Translations under genes and position numbers: made by a program
Assembly: GCA_949987705.1 (NCBI GenBank)
Contig: OX465281.1
Location: 157,618,393 to 157,682,392 of the forward strand
DNA length: 64,000 nucleotides
Direction of reading: 5' to 3'
Origin: Thereva unica
Lineage: Eukaryota > Arthropoda > Insecta > Diptera > Therevidae
Notes under the pieces: generated by a model
What the model saw: the letters and a program-made list of their open reading frames with translations, nothing else
The model's database searches: none
Told to the model about the DNA's origin: nothing
Part shown: in pieces, positions 35,145 through 43,040 of the stretch
Position numbering within the stretch: the first letter of the stretch is position 1
Layout: each line of letters opens with the position of its first letter

Positions 35145-35585
35145 TTATACTTGGGCTGGGGTACGGCACCGGCGCGTCTGCAAGTATGTCAGCACCATCC
35201 CGGGGTTCAGCTCGGCGTAGTAGTCGCCACACTCAATCACGAGGCGCTCATCGATAAAGTCGCGCTTGCTCACGGGCTCGGGGTCGAATCGTGGTGGCTT
35301 AGTGCGGATACGGGGCGGCAGCTCCTCATCAGAACACGACTCGGTATCGCTATCGTCGCTGGTGTCAGGGGTTGGCGGCTCTTCGACCTCTAGGTAGCGG
35401 CAGTCGACCATATCTTGGACCAGCTGATCTACATCGCTATAAAAGTATAACCGAATCTTGGTGGAGCAGTCAGTTTTAAACCGGCAATCGGCGTGATCAG
35501 ACCACACATTTGTGAGTGTAAGCGGCAAGCAGCAAGAGCGACAGCCTACCGCACTTGGAATCATTGTCATTTGTGATACAACCAT
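35145..35585 (-). CDS. Unknown acidic, Cys-containing protein (146 aa)
   Basis: Start ATG at 35585, eight nt from the shared palindromic late promoter at 35594-35605; later ATGs at 35570 and 35564 are possible. Six cysteines in the first 45 residues (CRSCC, DCRFKTDC) suggest zinc binding. The middle is a strongly acidic Ser-rich patch (DTSDDSDTESCSDEE), a likely casein kinase 2 target. The stop is two nt before the next gene. Confidence 0.6.
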   Translation of the reverse strand: MVVSQMTMIPSAVGCRSCCLPLTLTNVWSDHADCRFKTDCSTKIRLYFYSDVDQLVQDMVDCRYLEVEEPPTPDTSDDSDTESCSDEELPPRIRTKPPRFDPEPVSKRDFIDERLVIECGDYYAELNPGMVLTYLQTRRCRTPAQV

Positions 35586-35593
35586 CGATAATA

Positions 35594-35605
35594 CTTATAT
35601 ATAAG
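35594..35605. promoter_or_regulatory. Perfect palindromic bidirectional late promoter
   Basis: CTTATATATAAG is a 12-bp perfect palindrome giving TATAAG on both strands. It directly abuts the ATG at 35606 (+) and lies eight nt from the ATG at 35585 (-). Confidence 0.75.
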
Positions 35606-36385
35606 ATGCGGATGAATCAAGTAGTTCCCGGAGACGAAATCGAAATTGAGATGCTGACACAAGCCGACCCTGAACAGTCGTTATTCGGCGAATCGCTGGG
35701 CGAACCGTCTGCCAATCTTTGCGGGGACCAAATTGTGCTGCAAACGCAGCCAAAGAGGAAGCGCGACAATAAGCCATCTGGGCGCTCGAAAAAGATGCGG
35801 ATGGATGTAAGTGCTGTAGAAGTGGCTCCAGAGTCTGCTCCAGTAGCTGAAACCCAACCAGAGCCAGCCCTCAAGCCTAAACCGAACAAATCTAAAGCGA
35901 AGAAGCGTACCAAGCCTAAAGCTGCCAAACCCAAGGCGGGAACGCCACAAGCGCTAGAGCCCCAAGCTCCATCAGAGGCAGAGCAGCCTCAAGCTGCAGC
36001 ACCAGCAGCTCCAGAACCTCAAACTGCAGACCCCCTAAATATCGATTTTGGTGCCGAGCCTCCAGCCGCTGAAAAGCCCAAAAAGGTGCGCTCGGATTCA
36101 TCGAAGGGTGAAGCACGCCACATGCCGACCGAGGAGGAGCGCAAGAATCGCACATTTGTGCTGCATGTCGCCAACAATATTGGGTACCCGCCACAGCGCG
36201 TCATGCTCAAGCGATACGAGCGCGCGTACTTTGTCACGGACAACAAGGACATGCAGCCACGCTTCGACTCGCGTGTAGTTGTCAACCGGGCCGTCGACGA
36301 GAAGGGATTTATTGTCTTTACTGTGACTGCAGTTGCTGGAAAGATGGTGCTCGAGAGAAATTTCCCAGTTTGCTCTGTATATTGA
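35606..36385 (+). CDS. Lys/Pro/Ala-rich nuclear-type protein (259 aa)
   Basis: Start directly behind the palindromic TAAG. Residues about 50-70 (KRKRDN..., RSKKMRM) and 95-120 (KPNKSKAKKRTKPKA) are bipartite-like nuclear localisation signals in a low-complexity region of repeated PKA, EPQ and PQA units. The last 85 residues form a folded-looking domain (TFVLHVANNIGYPP...). It could be a DNA-binding or chromatin-like protein, by composition only. Confidence 0.65.
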   Translation: MRMNQVVPGDEIEIEMLTQADPEQSLFGESLGEPSANLCGDQIVLQTQPKRKRDNKPSGRSKKMRMDVSAVEVAPESAPVAETQPEPALKPKPNKSKAKKRTKPKAAKPKAGTPQALEPQAPSEAEQPQAAAPAAPEPQTADPLNIDFGAEPPAAEKPKKVRSDSSKGEARHMPTEEERKNRTFVLHVANNIGYPPQRVMLKRYERAYFVTDNKDMQPRFDSRVVVNRAVDEKGFIVFTVTAVAGKMVLERNFPVCSVY

Positions 36386-36440
36386 TTGTATTGATTGATT
36401 TGAAATAAAAAAATTTTTTCGCTGTATGAGAGTCTTTTGT

Positions 36441-38231
36441 CTAGGCATAGGAATCGGGTAGTGAGAGATTGCCATCGGTAAAGGTGTAGCGCACGGTTTC
36501 CTTGTTTGGCGCCATGATGCCCTGTGTGACGTGGTCATATGAGTTTTCTATCCACATGTGTAGGTCTTTGTTTTTGGCCAGGGTAATCATCCTGAATTGA
36601 GTGTGGTAGGAGTACGAATTGATGTTGTCGGGCCGCGGCTTCCAATCGGGGTCGAGTAGTTTACGGTACGTATTGATGGCAAACTCTACATCTGGATCTA
36701 GTGGCTTTGAGAAGAGCTCGTTGTCGGACGACACGTAGTTGAGCACGATGCCCGAAAACAGGATCGTGTAGCGTGTAAAGGCCGGCCACGGGGTGTTTTC
36801 CTGTGCGTACGGCATGTTGCTGATGTCACCGCCTCTGGGCGCTTTCATGATTGTGTGACGACCAATCTCACTAAATTCGCTGGGGTGATACGGGGGGGAC
36901 GGGTACAGCATATGTATGCGAGAGTCGTTGGGCAGATTTGCGGCTGCCAGCGAGCCACAGTATGAGCGGTTGTAGGACTCGAACGAGTCGGGTATAAATA
37001 CGGGCACATAGTGCATGACCAACCCCCATACATGTGTAATTTTTTCGGGGGTGGGGGCATCGTAGACCATGACCTTTGCTTCTGGCAATTTTGCGATCAA
37101 AATGAGGGGAAATCCTCTATAGAAATCCCCCAAGGCGCCGGTGTTGTACGAGTCGGGCTCTATGTATGGCAGTTTAATGTGCGGGCGCAGGTCGCGGTAA
37201 AAGAATCTGCGGCCGCGCTTGTACCTTGTTTCCTTTCTATCGAGTTGCTGTTCGTACACCTGCTCGCTGACAATCGACAGATTCGGATTGTAGCGGTTGA
37301 TCACCGTCATTGGGGGGTGCTCTGTATTTGTGATCTTGACAACGGCATTGGCATATTTTCCCCCGTTTCCAATCAAGTAGCTGTAGTCGAATCTAATTGT
37401 GACGACAGATGGGTTGTCTGACACGCAGTACGCAACCCGTAGCTTTTCATCGTATGCCACGCTCGTATTAAAGAGTCGCTCCCGCGTGAGGGCGTCTATC
37501 GAGCAGGGGTTGGGAAAATAGAGGTCGGGGTAGCGATCGCGGACCGCCGGCTCGATATACTGGGGGTCTAGTATGGCGTAGTAGTTGACAGCCTCGGCGG
37601 GGGTCTTGTAGATATTTTTTTTCCGGCAAGTGGGCGCGATATCGTGGGAGCCGGGAACTTCTTCAAAGCCGTCGTTGCAATCACAGCGAATGGCCCCCAT
37701 TGTCGAAAAATCGGTGTTCCGCATTCGGCCGTTCCGACAGCCGGTGAATGTGTCGCAGTCCGAGTATTCAGATGAATTTGTAAAGTATCCGGGTGTCGTG
37801 CACAGGCAAATGTATGAATATTTGGTGAAATTTCGATCCGTAATCAATACATATTTGCCGCCGCGCTTTTGTGTGCACTTTATTCGCATATCGCTATTCG
37901 AGACGTATAGGCAGTAGCCCTCGTCGGAGGTTTCGTTGGCGCGCAGTGTGAGCCCCTCGATGATTTCGTCTTGCTCGAGGTGGACACATCGGCTCAGCAC
38001 ATTGGCGCACTGGGAACAAGACAGAGGGTCGCTGACTGAGCACATTTTGGGTTGTGTGTGGTTGCACGCCAGGTTACCTCGTTCCGGGAGTTTATTTTCA
38101 TGCTCGATCATTGCCACCGTCTTGCCATTCCACCGGTAGCGCTGCATTGGTGTGCGTCTGTATTTATATTGGAGTCGGTCTACGAGGATTAGTATGATCA
38201 AGCCAATTAGAAGCACGACATAATACAACAT
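36441..38231 (-). CDS. pif-1: PIF-1-like per os infectivity factor
   Basis: 596 aa. An N-terminal signal-anchor (about residues 2-20, LYYVVLLIGLIILILV) is followed by a Cys-rich region with family-type spacing (CNHTQPKMC, CSQCANVLSRC, GYCLYV, CLCTTPGYF, CDCNDGF, PTCRKK) and a long beta-rich C-terminal part. This order fits PIF-1, an envelope protein of the oral-infection PIF complex. I chose ATG 38231 because TAAG precedes it by three bases (CTTA at 38235-38238); ATG 38255 would overlap the divergent gene. The long open frame further upstream is antisense to the mucin-like gene. Confidence 0.8.
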   Translation of the reverse strand: MLYYVVLLIGLIILILVDRLQYKYRRTPMQRYRWNGKTVAMIEHENKLPERGNLACNHTQPKMCSVSDPLSCSQCANVLSRCVHLEQDEIIEGLTLRANETSDEGYCLYVSNSDMRIKCTQKRGGKYVLITDRNFTKYSYICLCTTPGYFTNSSEYSDCDTFTGCRNGRMRNTDFSTMGAIRCDCNDGFEEVPGSHDIAPTCRKKNIYKTPAEAVNYYAILDPQYIEPAVRDRYPDLYFPNPCSIDALTRERLFNTSVAYDEKLRVAYCVSDNPSVVTIRFDYSYLIGNGGKYANAVVKITNTEHPPMTVINRYNPNLSIVSEQVYEQQLDRKETRYKRGRRFFYRDLRPHIKLPYIEPDSYNTGALGDFYRGFPLILIAKLPEAKVMVYDAPTPEKITHVWGLVMHYVPVFIPDSFESYNRSYCGSLAAANLPNDSRIHMLYPSPPYHPSEFSEIGRHTIMKAPRGGDISNMPYAQENTPWPAFTRYTILFSGIVLNYVSSDNELFSKPLDPDVEFAINTYRKLLDPDWKPRPDNINSYSYHTQFRMITLAKNKDLHMWIENSYDHVTQGIMAPNKETVRYTFTDGNLSLPDSYA

Positions 38232-38234
38232 TTG

Positions 38235-38244
38235 CTTAAATAAG
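38235..38244. promoter_or_regulatory. Bidirectional late promoter between pif-1 and mucin-like gene
   Basis: CTTAAATAAG holds a reverse TAAG for pif-1 and a forward TAAG (38241-38244) for the gene at 38248, both within seven bases of their ATGs. Confidence 0.65.
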
Positions 38245-38247
38245 AAG

Positions 38248-38979
38248 ATGCGCATAAAGATGGTTTCTGGTTTGGTTCTGTTACTTTTGGGCACACTGGT
38301 CGCGGGGACAAACCCCACACCTACAGATACCAGCGAATTTGCACCAACCACGCAACCGACTCTACCATCGACCGTCGAGCCAACTCTGCCGCTGACTGTC
38401 GAGCCAAGTCTGCCGCTGACTGTCGAGCCAAGTCTGCCGCTGACTGTCGAGCCAAGTGTACCACCAACAAATATATCGACAATTGTACCAACGAGTGCAG
38501 AAATAAATAGCCTGGCAGAAAACAGCTCATCAATCATTCCGGTTTCGGGGACGGCACAGCATGTACCAACACTCGCGGCAGAGAATCCGGTTGAGAACCC
38601 AAGTACTACAAGCACGGCGCCACCTGGTATGGCTTTCTCGTATGCTACACCAAATGACGATGGTACACCGGCGTCCAGTGAAAAGAACTGGACCAGTTCT
38701 GCCGAGATTCCGACCACGCCGCTTGCACCGATAGAAGAGTTGAAGAACGAGACTCGCGAGATTGAGAAGCAGGTGGAGGAGTCCAATAACTTGCTACACG
38801 TTATCCTGATGCAGATGGGCAATCCGATTACATATCTGAGCGTGACGGCGGGGGTCAGTATCATTGTGACTATTGTGGGATGGCTGATCTTTACGTTGTG
38901 CGGAATGCGCTACTTTAAGCGTTTCAGGGAGGTAACGAAACGCGTCGATCTCGAACTGGGCACTAGTTTTAAGACATAA
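38248..38979 (+). CDS. Type I membrane protein with mucin-like ectodomain (243 aa)
   Basis: A signal peptide (residues about 5-20, MVSGLVLLLLGTLVAG) is followed by a Thr/Ser/Pro-rich ectodomain with three copies of an eight-residue unit (LPLTVEPS, 24-bp DNA repeat, about 38385-38460) and several N-glycosylation sites, a short coiled coil (about 160-180), one transmembrane helix (about 193-215) and a basic cytoplasmic tail. This is the pattern of a heavily glycosylated surface protein, possibly on the virion envelope. Family unknown. It shares a promoter with pif-1. Confidence 0.75.
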   Translation: MRIKMVSGLVLLLLGTLVAGTNPTPTDTSEFAPTTQPTLPSTVEPTLPLTVEPSLPLTVEPSLPLTVEPSVPPTNISTIVPTSAEINSLAENSSSIIPVSGTAQHVPTLAAENPVENPSTTSTAPPGMAFSYATPNDDGTPASSEKNWTSSAEIPTTPLAPIEELKNETREIEKQVEESNNLLHVILMQMGNPITYLSVTAGVSIIVTIVGWLIFTLCGMRYFKRFREVTKRVDLELGTSFKT

Positions 38980-39011
38980 ATTGTACAGTACTTCTAAATA
39001 AAAATTTTTTT

Positions 39012-40016
39012 TCAAAGCGATTTTTTTATGCACTCGACAAGAAACTTGCTGTTTAGCACCAATGAGTGCCCAAGCGGGGTTGTATCTAAAATCAGCACAC
39101 TGCTACAGAGATTGTCGACGGCGGGCAGAACTGTGCCATCTCCGTTGACGGTGAAGGCAAACTCGACTACCCCCCATTTGCAGTCGACGCGCTTAAACTC
39201 GATATTCTTTTTCGCATATAGAAACGAGGCGGCAATCTGTCGGTCGAGCGTCACCCTAACGTTTGTCCGTGTACCGATATTGTAGTAGAATACGTAGCGG
39301 CCGTGGGAAAAATCCATGTGCTCCAGCCTGTTGGTGATGGAGTCGAGTATCGATAGCTGGTACGGCTCGACCATACCCGACACAATGGCTCGGCGGGCGC
39401 GCAAAACGAACCCCGGCACAAACATGAGGGCAGCAAAGGGAAACTTGTCGACGAGCCTATAAATGTCTCCCATATTCACGAGCCGCGGTTTACTGGTGAT
39501 ACGCCGAATACCATTAAAGAGATAATCAGATAGCGCCATTTCAGAGTGGTAGCTCTCTGGGAACCGGCTGCCATATAGGGTGGTGGCACATATGAAACAG
39601 CGCGCAACCCCCAGCGCGGTCATGTCCATACCAAGGTATTCGACGGCGATCCGGATAGCGAGCCCGCCCGCCGAGTGTCCGACTAGCACGATGCTGTGGC
39701 CGGCAAAGTTTCGCTGCTGCACGGTCAAAAAATCGACCAACTGCTTGGCCACCGTCAGCGCGTCGGTACGGCTCCAGTCGTAACTGAACGGCACCACCGC
39801 GGCGCAAACCCTCTCCAGCCGCTCGATGATCCTCTTGTAGATGGGCACCCCCGCGTACGACTTGAGTATCTTGGTGCTCGTCTTTTCGCAATCGAAAAAG
39901 TGCGACTCGAGTGACAAGCCATACAGGCGGGTCGGGTACATGCGGTGGGGCTGGGGTCCGCAGTTGCAATAAATCTTTGATCCGCCCAGCCCGGGAACAA
40001 CAACGATTACAGTCAT
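39012..40016 (-). CDS. LCAT-like alpha/beta hydrolase (lipase/acyltransferase)
   Basis: 334 aa. N-terminal VVVPGLGGSKI, then FSYDWSR, the nucleophile elbow GHSAG (residues 113-117, Ser115), NGDGTVLP with the acid Asp293, and a C-terminal GHS (His317). The order PG.GGS, YDWR, GHS.GG, GDGTVP, H matches the lecithin:cholesterol acyltransferase/phospholipase family, and the full triad is present. No signal peptide is seen, so it may act inside the cell on membranes. The ATG is next to TAAG (CTTA right of 40016), so it is late-type. I know of no such enzyme among baculovirus core genes; capture from a cellular source is likely. Confidence 0.75.
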   Translation of the reverse strand: MTVIVVVPGLGGSKIYCNCGPQPHRMYPTRLYGLSLESHFFDCEKTSTKILKSYAGVPIYKRIIERLERVCAAVVPFSYDWSRTDALTVAKQLVDFLTVQQRNFAGHSIVLVGHSAGGLAIRIAVEYLGMDMTALGVARCFICATTLYGSRFPESYHSEMALSDYLFNGIRRITSKPRLVNMGDIYRLVDKFPFAALMFVPGFVLRARRAIVSGMVEPYQLSILDSITNRLEHMDFSHGRYVFYYNIGTRTNVRVTLDRQIAASFLYAKKNIEFKRVDCKWGVVEFAFTVNGDGTVLPAVDNLCSSVLILDTTPLGHSLVLNSKFLVECIKKSL

Positions 40017-40044
40017 CTTAATAATTGTGCGCTAGAAGACCGAG

Positions 40045-40225
40045 GCGGGGGTCAAAAATCTCGACAACTGCTCTACATACTCGATAAATTAAAGTCGCGC
40101 GCGAAGCCACCGCTCAATATATAGTCGAGTTGCCGGAAAAAGCTCTTTTGTATGAAAATGTGTCAAGGCGCGTGACGGAATGACAAAAATGCTCAGTCTG
40201 CCGCTGACCGCCGACGAGTGCAGAG
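40045..40225 (-). repeat. hr element, truncated inverted copy
   Basis: Inverted hr core lacking the hairpin: it begins GTCGCGCGCGAAGCCACC (about 40096), has a TATA-type box (ttatag, 40119-ish), AAAAAGCTCTTTTGTATG and GCGCGTGACGGAATGAC, and ends in the GTCGG box (about 40205). A GGCGGGGGTCAAAAATC segment of the G-rich type lies at 40043. Confidence 0.85.
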
Positions 40226-40251
40226 AAAAAACTTTTCAATTTATTCAAGAT

Positions 40252-41277
40252 TTATTGTTCACTCTCATTAAATGGGTAGAGCTGGTTGAGGAGTGTCTTG
40301 GCCTGCTTGGGCTCGTTTGCACGTGTCTGTTTGTTTAGGTACCTCCGAGTCATGCGCATGTTGGTGTGCCCCAGGATGGCGCGCGCCAGGTTGGGATTGA
40401 CCTTGTAGTAGCGCTCGACATAAAAGTTTCTGAATGCGTGGAACCCGAGCCGCGACCGCTTTTTATCTTTTCCAAAGAGTGCAGCAAATTGTTTGGCAAA
40501 CTGCCGGTAATATTTGAGGTACGGGAACGTAAATAATGGCGTATTTTCCTCGGCATTGTTGAGGTTGGTCACGCACATGTACCGCTCCAGTATCACGGCA
40601 AACTGCACGGGCACATTCAGCGTGTCTACGCCGGTGCCGGTTTTCGATTTAATAAATGTCTCATTATTGATGACGAGATCATCGAGCTTTTTCTTGGTGA
40701 GCGCGAGCAACTCCCCGACACGTTTCGAGGTGGCCGCCAGGAATACTACCAGCAGCGCGAGCTCGTCATGCAGGGTGGGCACCGCTTTGTCTGTGCGCGC
40801 CACGAAAGCGTCCAAGTGCTGCTTGTAGTAGCGACATATGCCCATCATCTCCTCTTCCGTGTACACGGCGGCCTGCTTCTCGGGGCCCGTCGGCATGCTC
40901 TCTCGCAGCCGCTTGAAATCGATATCGAGGCAGCGGCCCTGCCCGTCGTAGAAATGCGACTCGCGCGATTCCGTGTTGAACATCTTGTTGAGGTTGGCCA
41001 CCACCCTGAAAATCTTTTTGGGGTTAAAGGTCGTGATTTTATGTACGCGCGTGATTGTGTCTAGCACACTCTTGAAGTAGTTGACGGCGAACCGCGTGTT
41101 GGCGGCTTTAGCCTCCATGTATTTTTTTGTGATGAAGCGCACAAATTCCTCTTCATTAAAGAGTGTGAAATTACCGTTAATGTGCTTGAGGTGGCTCTTG
41201 ACGACTGCTTGCCGTTTCTTCCCGTGCACGCTGGTGCTGGCGGCTGTCGCGATCCTATCGATATCGGAGGGATCCAT
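40252..41277 (-). CDS. vlf-1: VLF-1-like tyrosine recombinase
   Basis: 341 aa. The C-terminal catalytic domain has the tyrosine recombinase set: Arg186 in ATSKRVGELL, HAFR (His280, Arg283), LGH (His304) and the nucleophile in RRYL (Tyr313). In baculoviruses VLF-1 boosts very late gene expression and acts in genome processing or packaging. The ATG is next to TAAG (CTTA right of 41277). All active-site residues are kept, so it could act on the hr repeats, though that is speculation. Confidence 0.85.
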   Translation of the reverse strand: MDPSDIDRIATAASTSVHGKKRQAVVKSHLKHINGNFTLFNEEEFVRFITKKYMEAKAANTRFAVNYFKSVLDTITRVHKITTFNPKKIFRVVANLNKMFNTESRESHFYDGQGRCLDIDFKRLRESMPTGPEKQAAVYTEEEMMGICRYYKQHLDAFVARTDKAVPTLHDELALLVVFLAATSKRVGELLALTKKKLDDLVINNETFIKSKTGTGVDTLNVPVQFAVILERYMCVTNLNNAEENTPLFTFPYLKYYRQFAKQFAALFGKDKKRSRLGFHAFRNFYVERYYKVNPNLARAILGHTNMRMTRRYLNKQTRANEPKQAKTLLNQLYPFNESEQ

Positions 41278-41342
41278 CTTAATTCAATGAGCGGTTGCTC
41301 GACCCCTCGCGGTAGTGATCTTAATTCAATAAGCTTGCCAAT

Positions 41343-41975
41343 ATGGATACCTTTATGAGGGCCAGTGCCGTGGCGCTGCTAAATTTGATTGGCAACGACC
41401 CCGCGCATACATGCATGTTTATCAAGACAATGTACTCGGTGCTTGGCACACCCAAGCAGCTCAGCGACAAACAACTGAATGAGCGCGCCCTGGCGCTGCA
41501 CCAGCAATTTAAAAAGCTCTACGAGCGCGGCGCACCCCTTAACGAGATTACGGCGCACAGTGCCGCGTTCCTGACCGTGACCATGGGCTCTGTCGAGTGG
41601 CTGTACGAGTCGCCGCTGTCGATGGTGTGGCCCACGCACCACGCTCCGTACATCTGGGACTGGTTGCACACGGTTTCGATGCACATCGACCTGCACGCCG
41701 GCAGCCGGGCCGAGAAGCAGGGGTTTCTGCTGTTTGTGGCGAGCATGATTCGCTGCGGCGACTGCCTGCGGCACTACCACTCCCGCCTCGATGACCTGGT
41801 TTTGGCCCTGGAGGAGGCCTCGCTCACCGAGGTGCTGCTGGCGCTACACACATTCATCCAGCGGCGGATACCCGGCCCGTTCCGCTACTCGCCATCGCTC
41901 GTCAACAGGGAGCAATACAAAAAGTTTTTCCGCATCTACAGCAGCCTCGTGCTGCCGCCCTCTACGCGACTCTAA
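41343..41975 (+). CDS. p33: P33-type FAD-linked sulfhydryl oxidase
   Basis: 210 aa, matching the viral Erv/ALR-like P33 (Ac92). Residues about 90-145 contain the FAD-binding W..LH segment (IWDWLHTVSMH) and, one helix later, the redox CGDC motif (about 138-141) followed by HYH. It catalyses disulphide formation in the virion assembly compartment, important for Cys-rich envelope proteins such as the PIFs. TAAG at 41330-41333 lies nine nt before the ATG. The 3' end overlaps the convergent gene by 14 nt. Confidence 0.8.
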   Translation: MDTFMRASAVALLNLIGNDPAHTCMFIKTMYSVLGTPKQLSDKQLNERALALHQQFKKLYERGAPLNEITAHSAAFLTVTMGSVEWLYESPLSMVWPTHHAPYIWDWLHTVSMHIDLHAGSRAEKQGFLLFVASMIRCGDCLRHYHSRLDDLVLALEEASLTEVLLALHTFIQRRIPGPFRYSPSLVNREQYKKFFRIYSSLVLPPSTRL

Positions 41976-42324
41976 AGATGCCGAGCTGGAGGAGTCGGTT
42001 GATGATGTCGTCGATGCGGTAGTCGCGCACCTCCTTGAACAGCACCGCCCGCTCTGAGTTACCCGAACTAAGGAGCTCGTCGATGGCGCTGAACGAGACG
42101 AGAATGCTTTTTTTCTCCATGGTGGTGGTCGTAAACTTGATGGCGTTGCAGTTGGTGATTTGGCGCGACTTTGTCAGCAAAACGTAGACGGCGCCGTCGT
42201 TGTTGATCATGTAGTAGCTGTACGGCCAGATGAGTGCGTATCGGCTGCCGTGCGACTCGACGAAATCGGCGCAGCAGGGCCCAAAGGAGTTTGTCGTGAT
42301 AAATTCGTAGATATCGTCAAACAT
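41962..42324 (-). CDS. Unknown protein (120 aa)
   Basis: Late-type gene: the ATG follows a reverse TAAG (CTTA right of 42324). The small protein is of mixed structure with a Cys pair (GPCCADF) near residue 18 and a helical C-terminus. No family is recognised. It is convergent with p33 and divergent from the early intron-containing gene. Confidence 0.6.
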   Translation of the reverse strand: MFDDIYEFITTNSFGPCCADFVESHGSRYALIWPYSYYMINNDGAVYVLLTKSRQITNCNAIKFTTTTMEKKSILVSFSAIDELLSSGNSERAVLFKEVRDYRIDDIINRLLQLGIFRVA

Positions 42325-42353
42325 CTTATGGATTCGCGGCGGGTATCGGCGGG

Positions 42354-42388
42354 TATAAAAGCGGAGCCGCCGGCTAAACTAATTCAGT
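42354..42388 (+). promoter_or_regulatory. Early-type promoter: TATAAAA and TTCAGTTT
   Basis: TATAAAA at 42354-42360 and CAGT at 42385-42388, 31 bp apart, as in baculovirus early promoters. The ATG lies 80 nt downstream after a leader containing a duplicated AGCTACAACCAAGTACCA. Confidence 0.7.
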
Positions 42389-42467
42389 TTCAAACACACC
42401 CGCATGTAGTAAACACCTCTACAGCTACAACCAAGTACCAATAAAGCTACAACCAAGTACCAAAGAG

Positions 42468-43040
42468 ATGGCTTCATTCAACAATACAACCACCACCACC
42501 ATGGTAAGTATGAATAAATTTCTCGAGCATAACTGGGCGACATGCGGTCTAGACGACAACTCGGCCGTCGACTTTATCAATCAGCTCGTGCTCAATCCGA
42601 CACCGGCCAACAAGAAGCAGCTGGACAATTTTATGCAGTACGCCAGAGAGTTTCGCCAATTCATTGTGGACGAGGCCAACCCGCTCGAGGTGGCGCGTCT
42701 GTACCAGGTCATATACTACCAGGGCATGGATAGCAGGCCGAACGCGTACCGTGACGAGATGCGCGAATCATGTGACAGGATGGAGCGCGCGGCCATCGAC
42801 TCGACGGGCGAGTATGTGATGTGGGCCAACCTGGAGCGCGTGCTGAGCAACTTTGACCCAGAGCTGATTGAGTACGACCCTTCGACGCAGATCATTCTCG
42901 ACAATTTTGCTAGAGCCGAGACCGAGTTTAGTCGTCTGATTGCCAGTCTAGATGGGAGTCGCAGTGTAGATATTGATCTAATTATTTCTAAATTGACAGA
43001 ACAACAACTTGAAGCGTCCCTTCCATTCCGCCAACGATGA
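42468..43040 (+). CDS. Unknown protein from unspliced early transcript (190 aa)
   Basis: Continuous ORF from the ATG behind the early promoter. The codons after the twelfth lie inside the predicted intron and the last 13 reach into exon 2 in another frame. The protein is helical and acidic, with a Thr-run at the N-terminus. Codon use looks like that of real genes, so it may be a product of intron retention, or start at the internal ATG at 42501 or 42510. No family recognised. Confidence 0.55.
   Translation: MASFNNTTTTTMVSMNKFLEHNWATCGLDDNSAVDFINQLVLNPTPANKKQLDNFMQYAREFRQFIVDEANPLEVARLYQVIYYQGMDSRPNAYRDEMRESCDRMERAAIDSTGEYVMWANLERVLSNFDPELIEYDPSTQIILDNFARAETEFSRLIASLDGSRSVDIDLIISKLTEQQLEASLPFRQR

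Noticed and set aside
36441..38864. 807-codon version of the pif-1 ORF
   Set aside because: The first 200 codons are antisense to the mucin-like gene and mirror its repeats; TAAG and the signal-anchor support a start at 38231.
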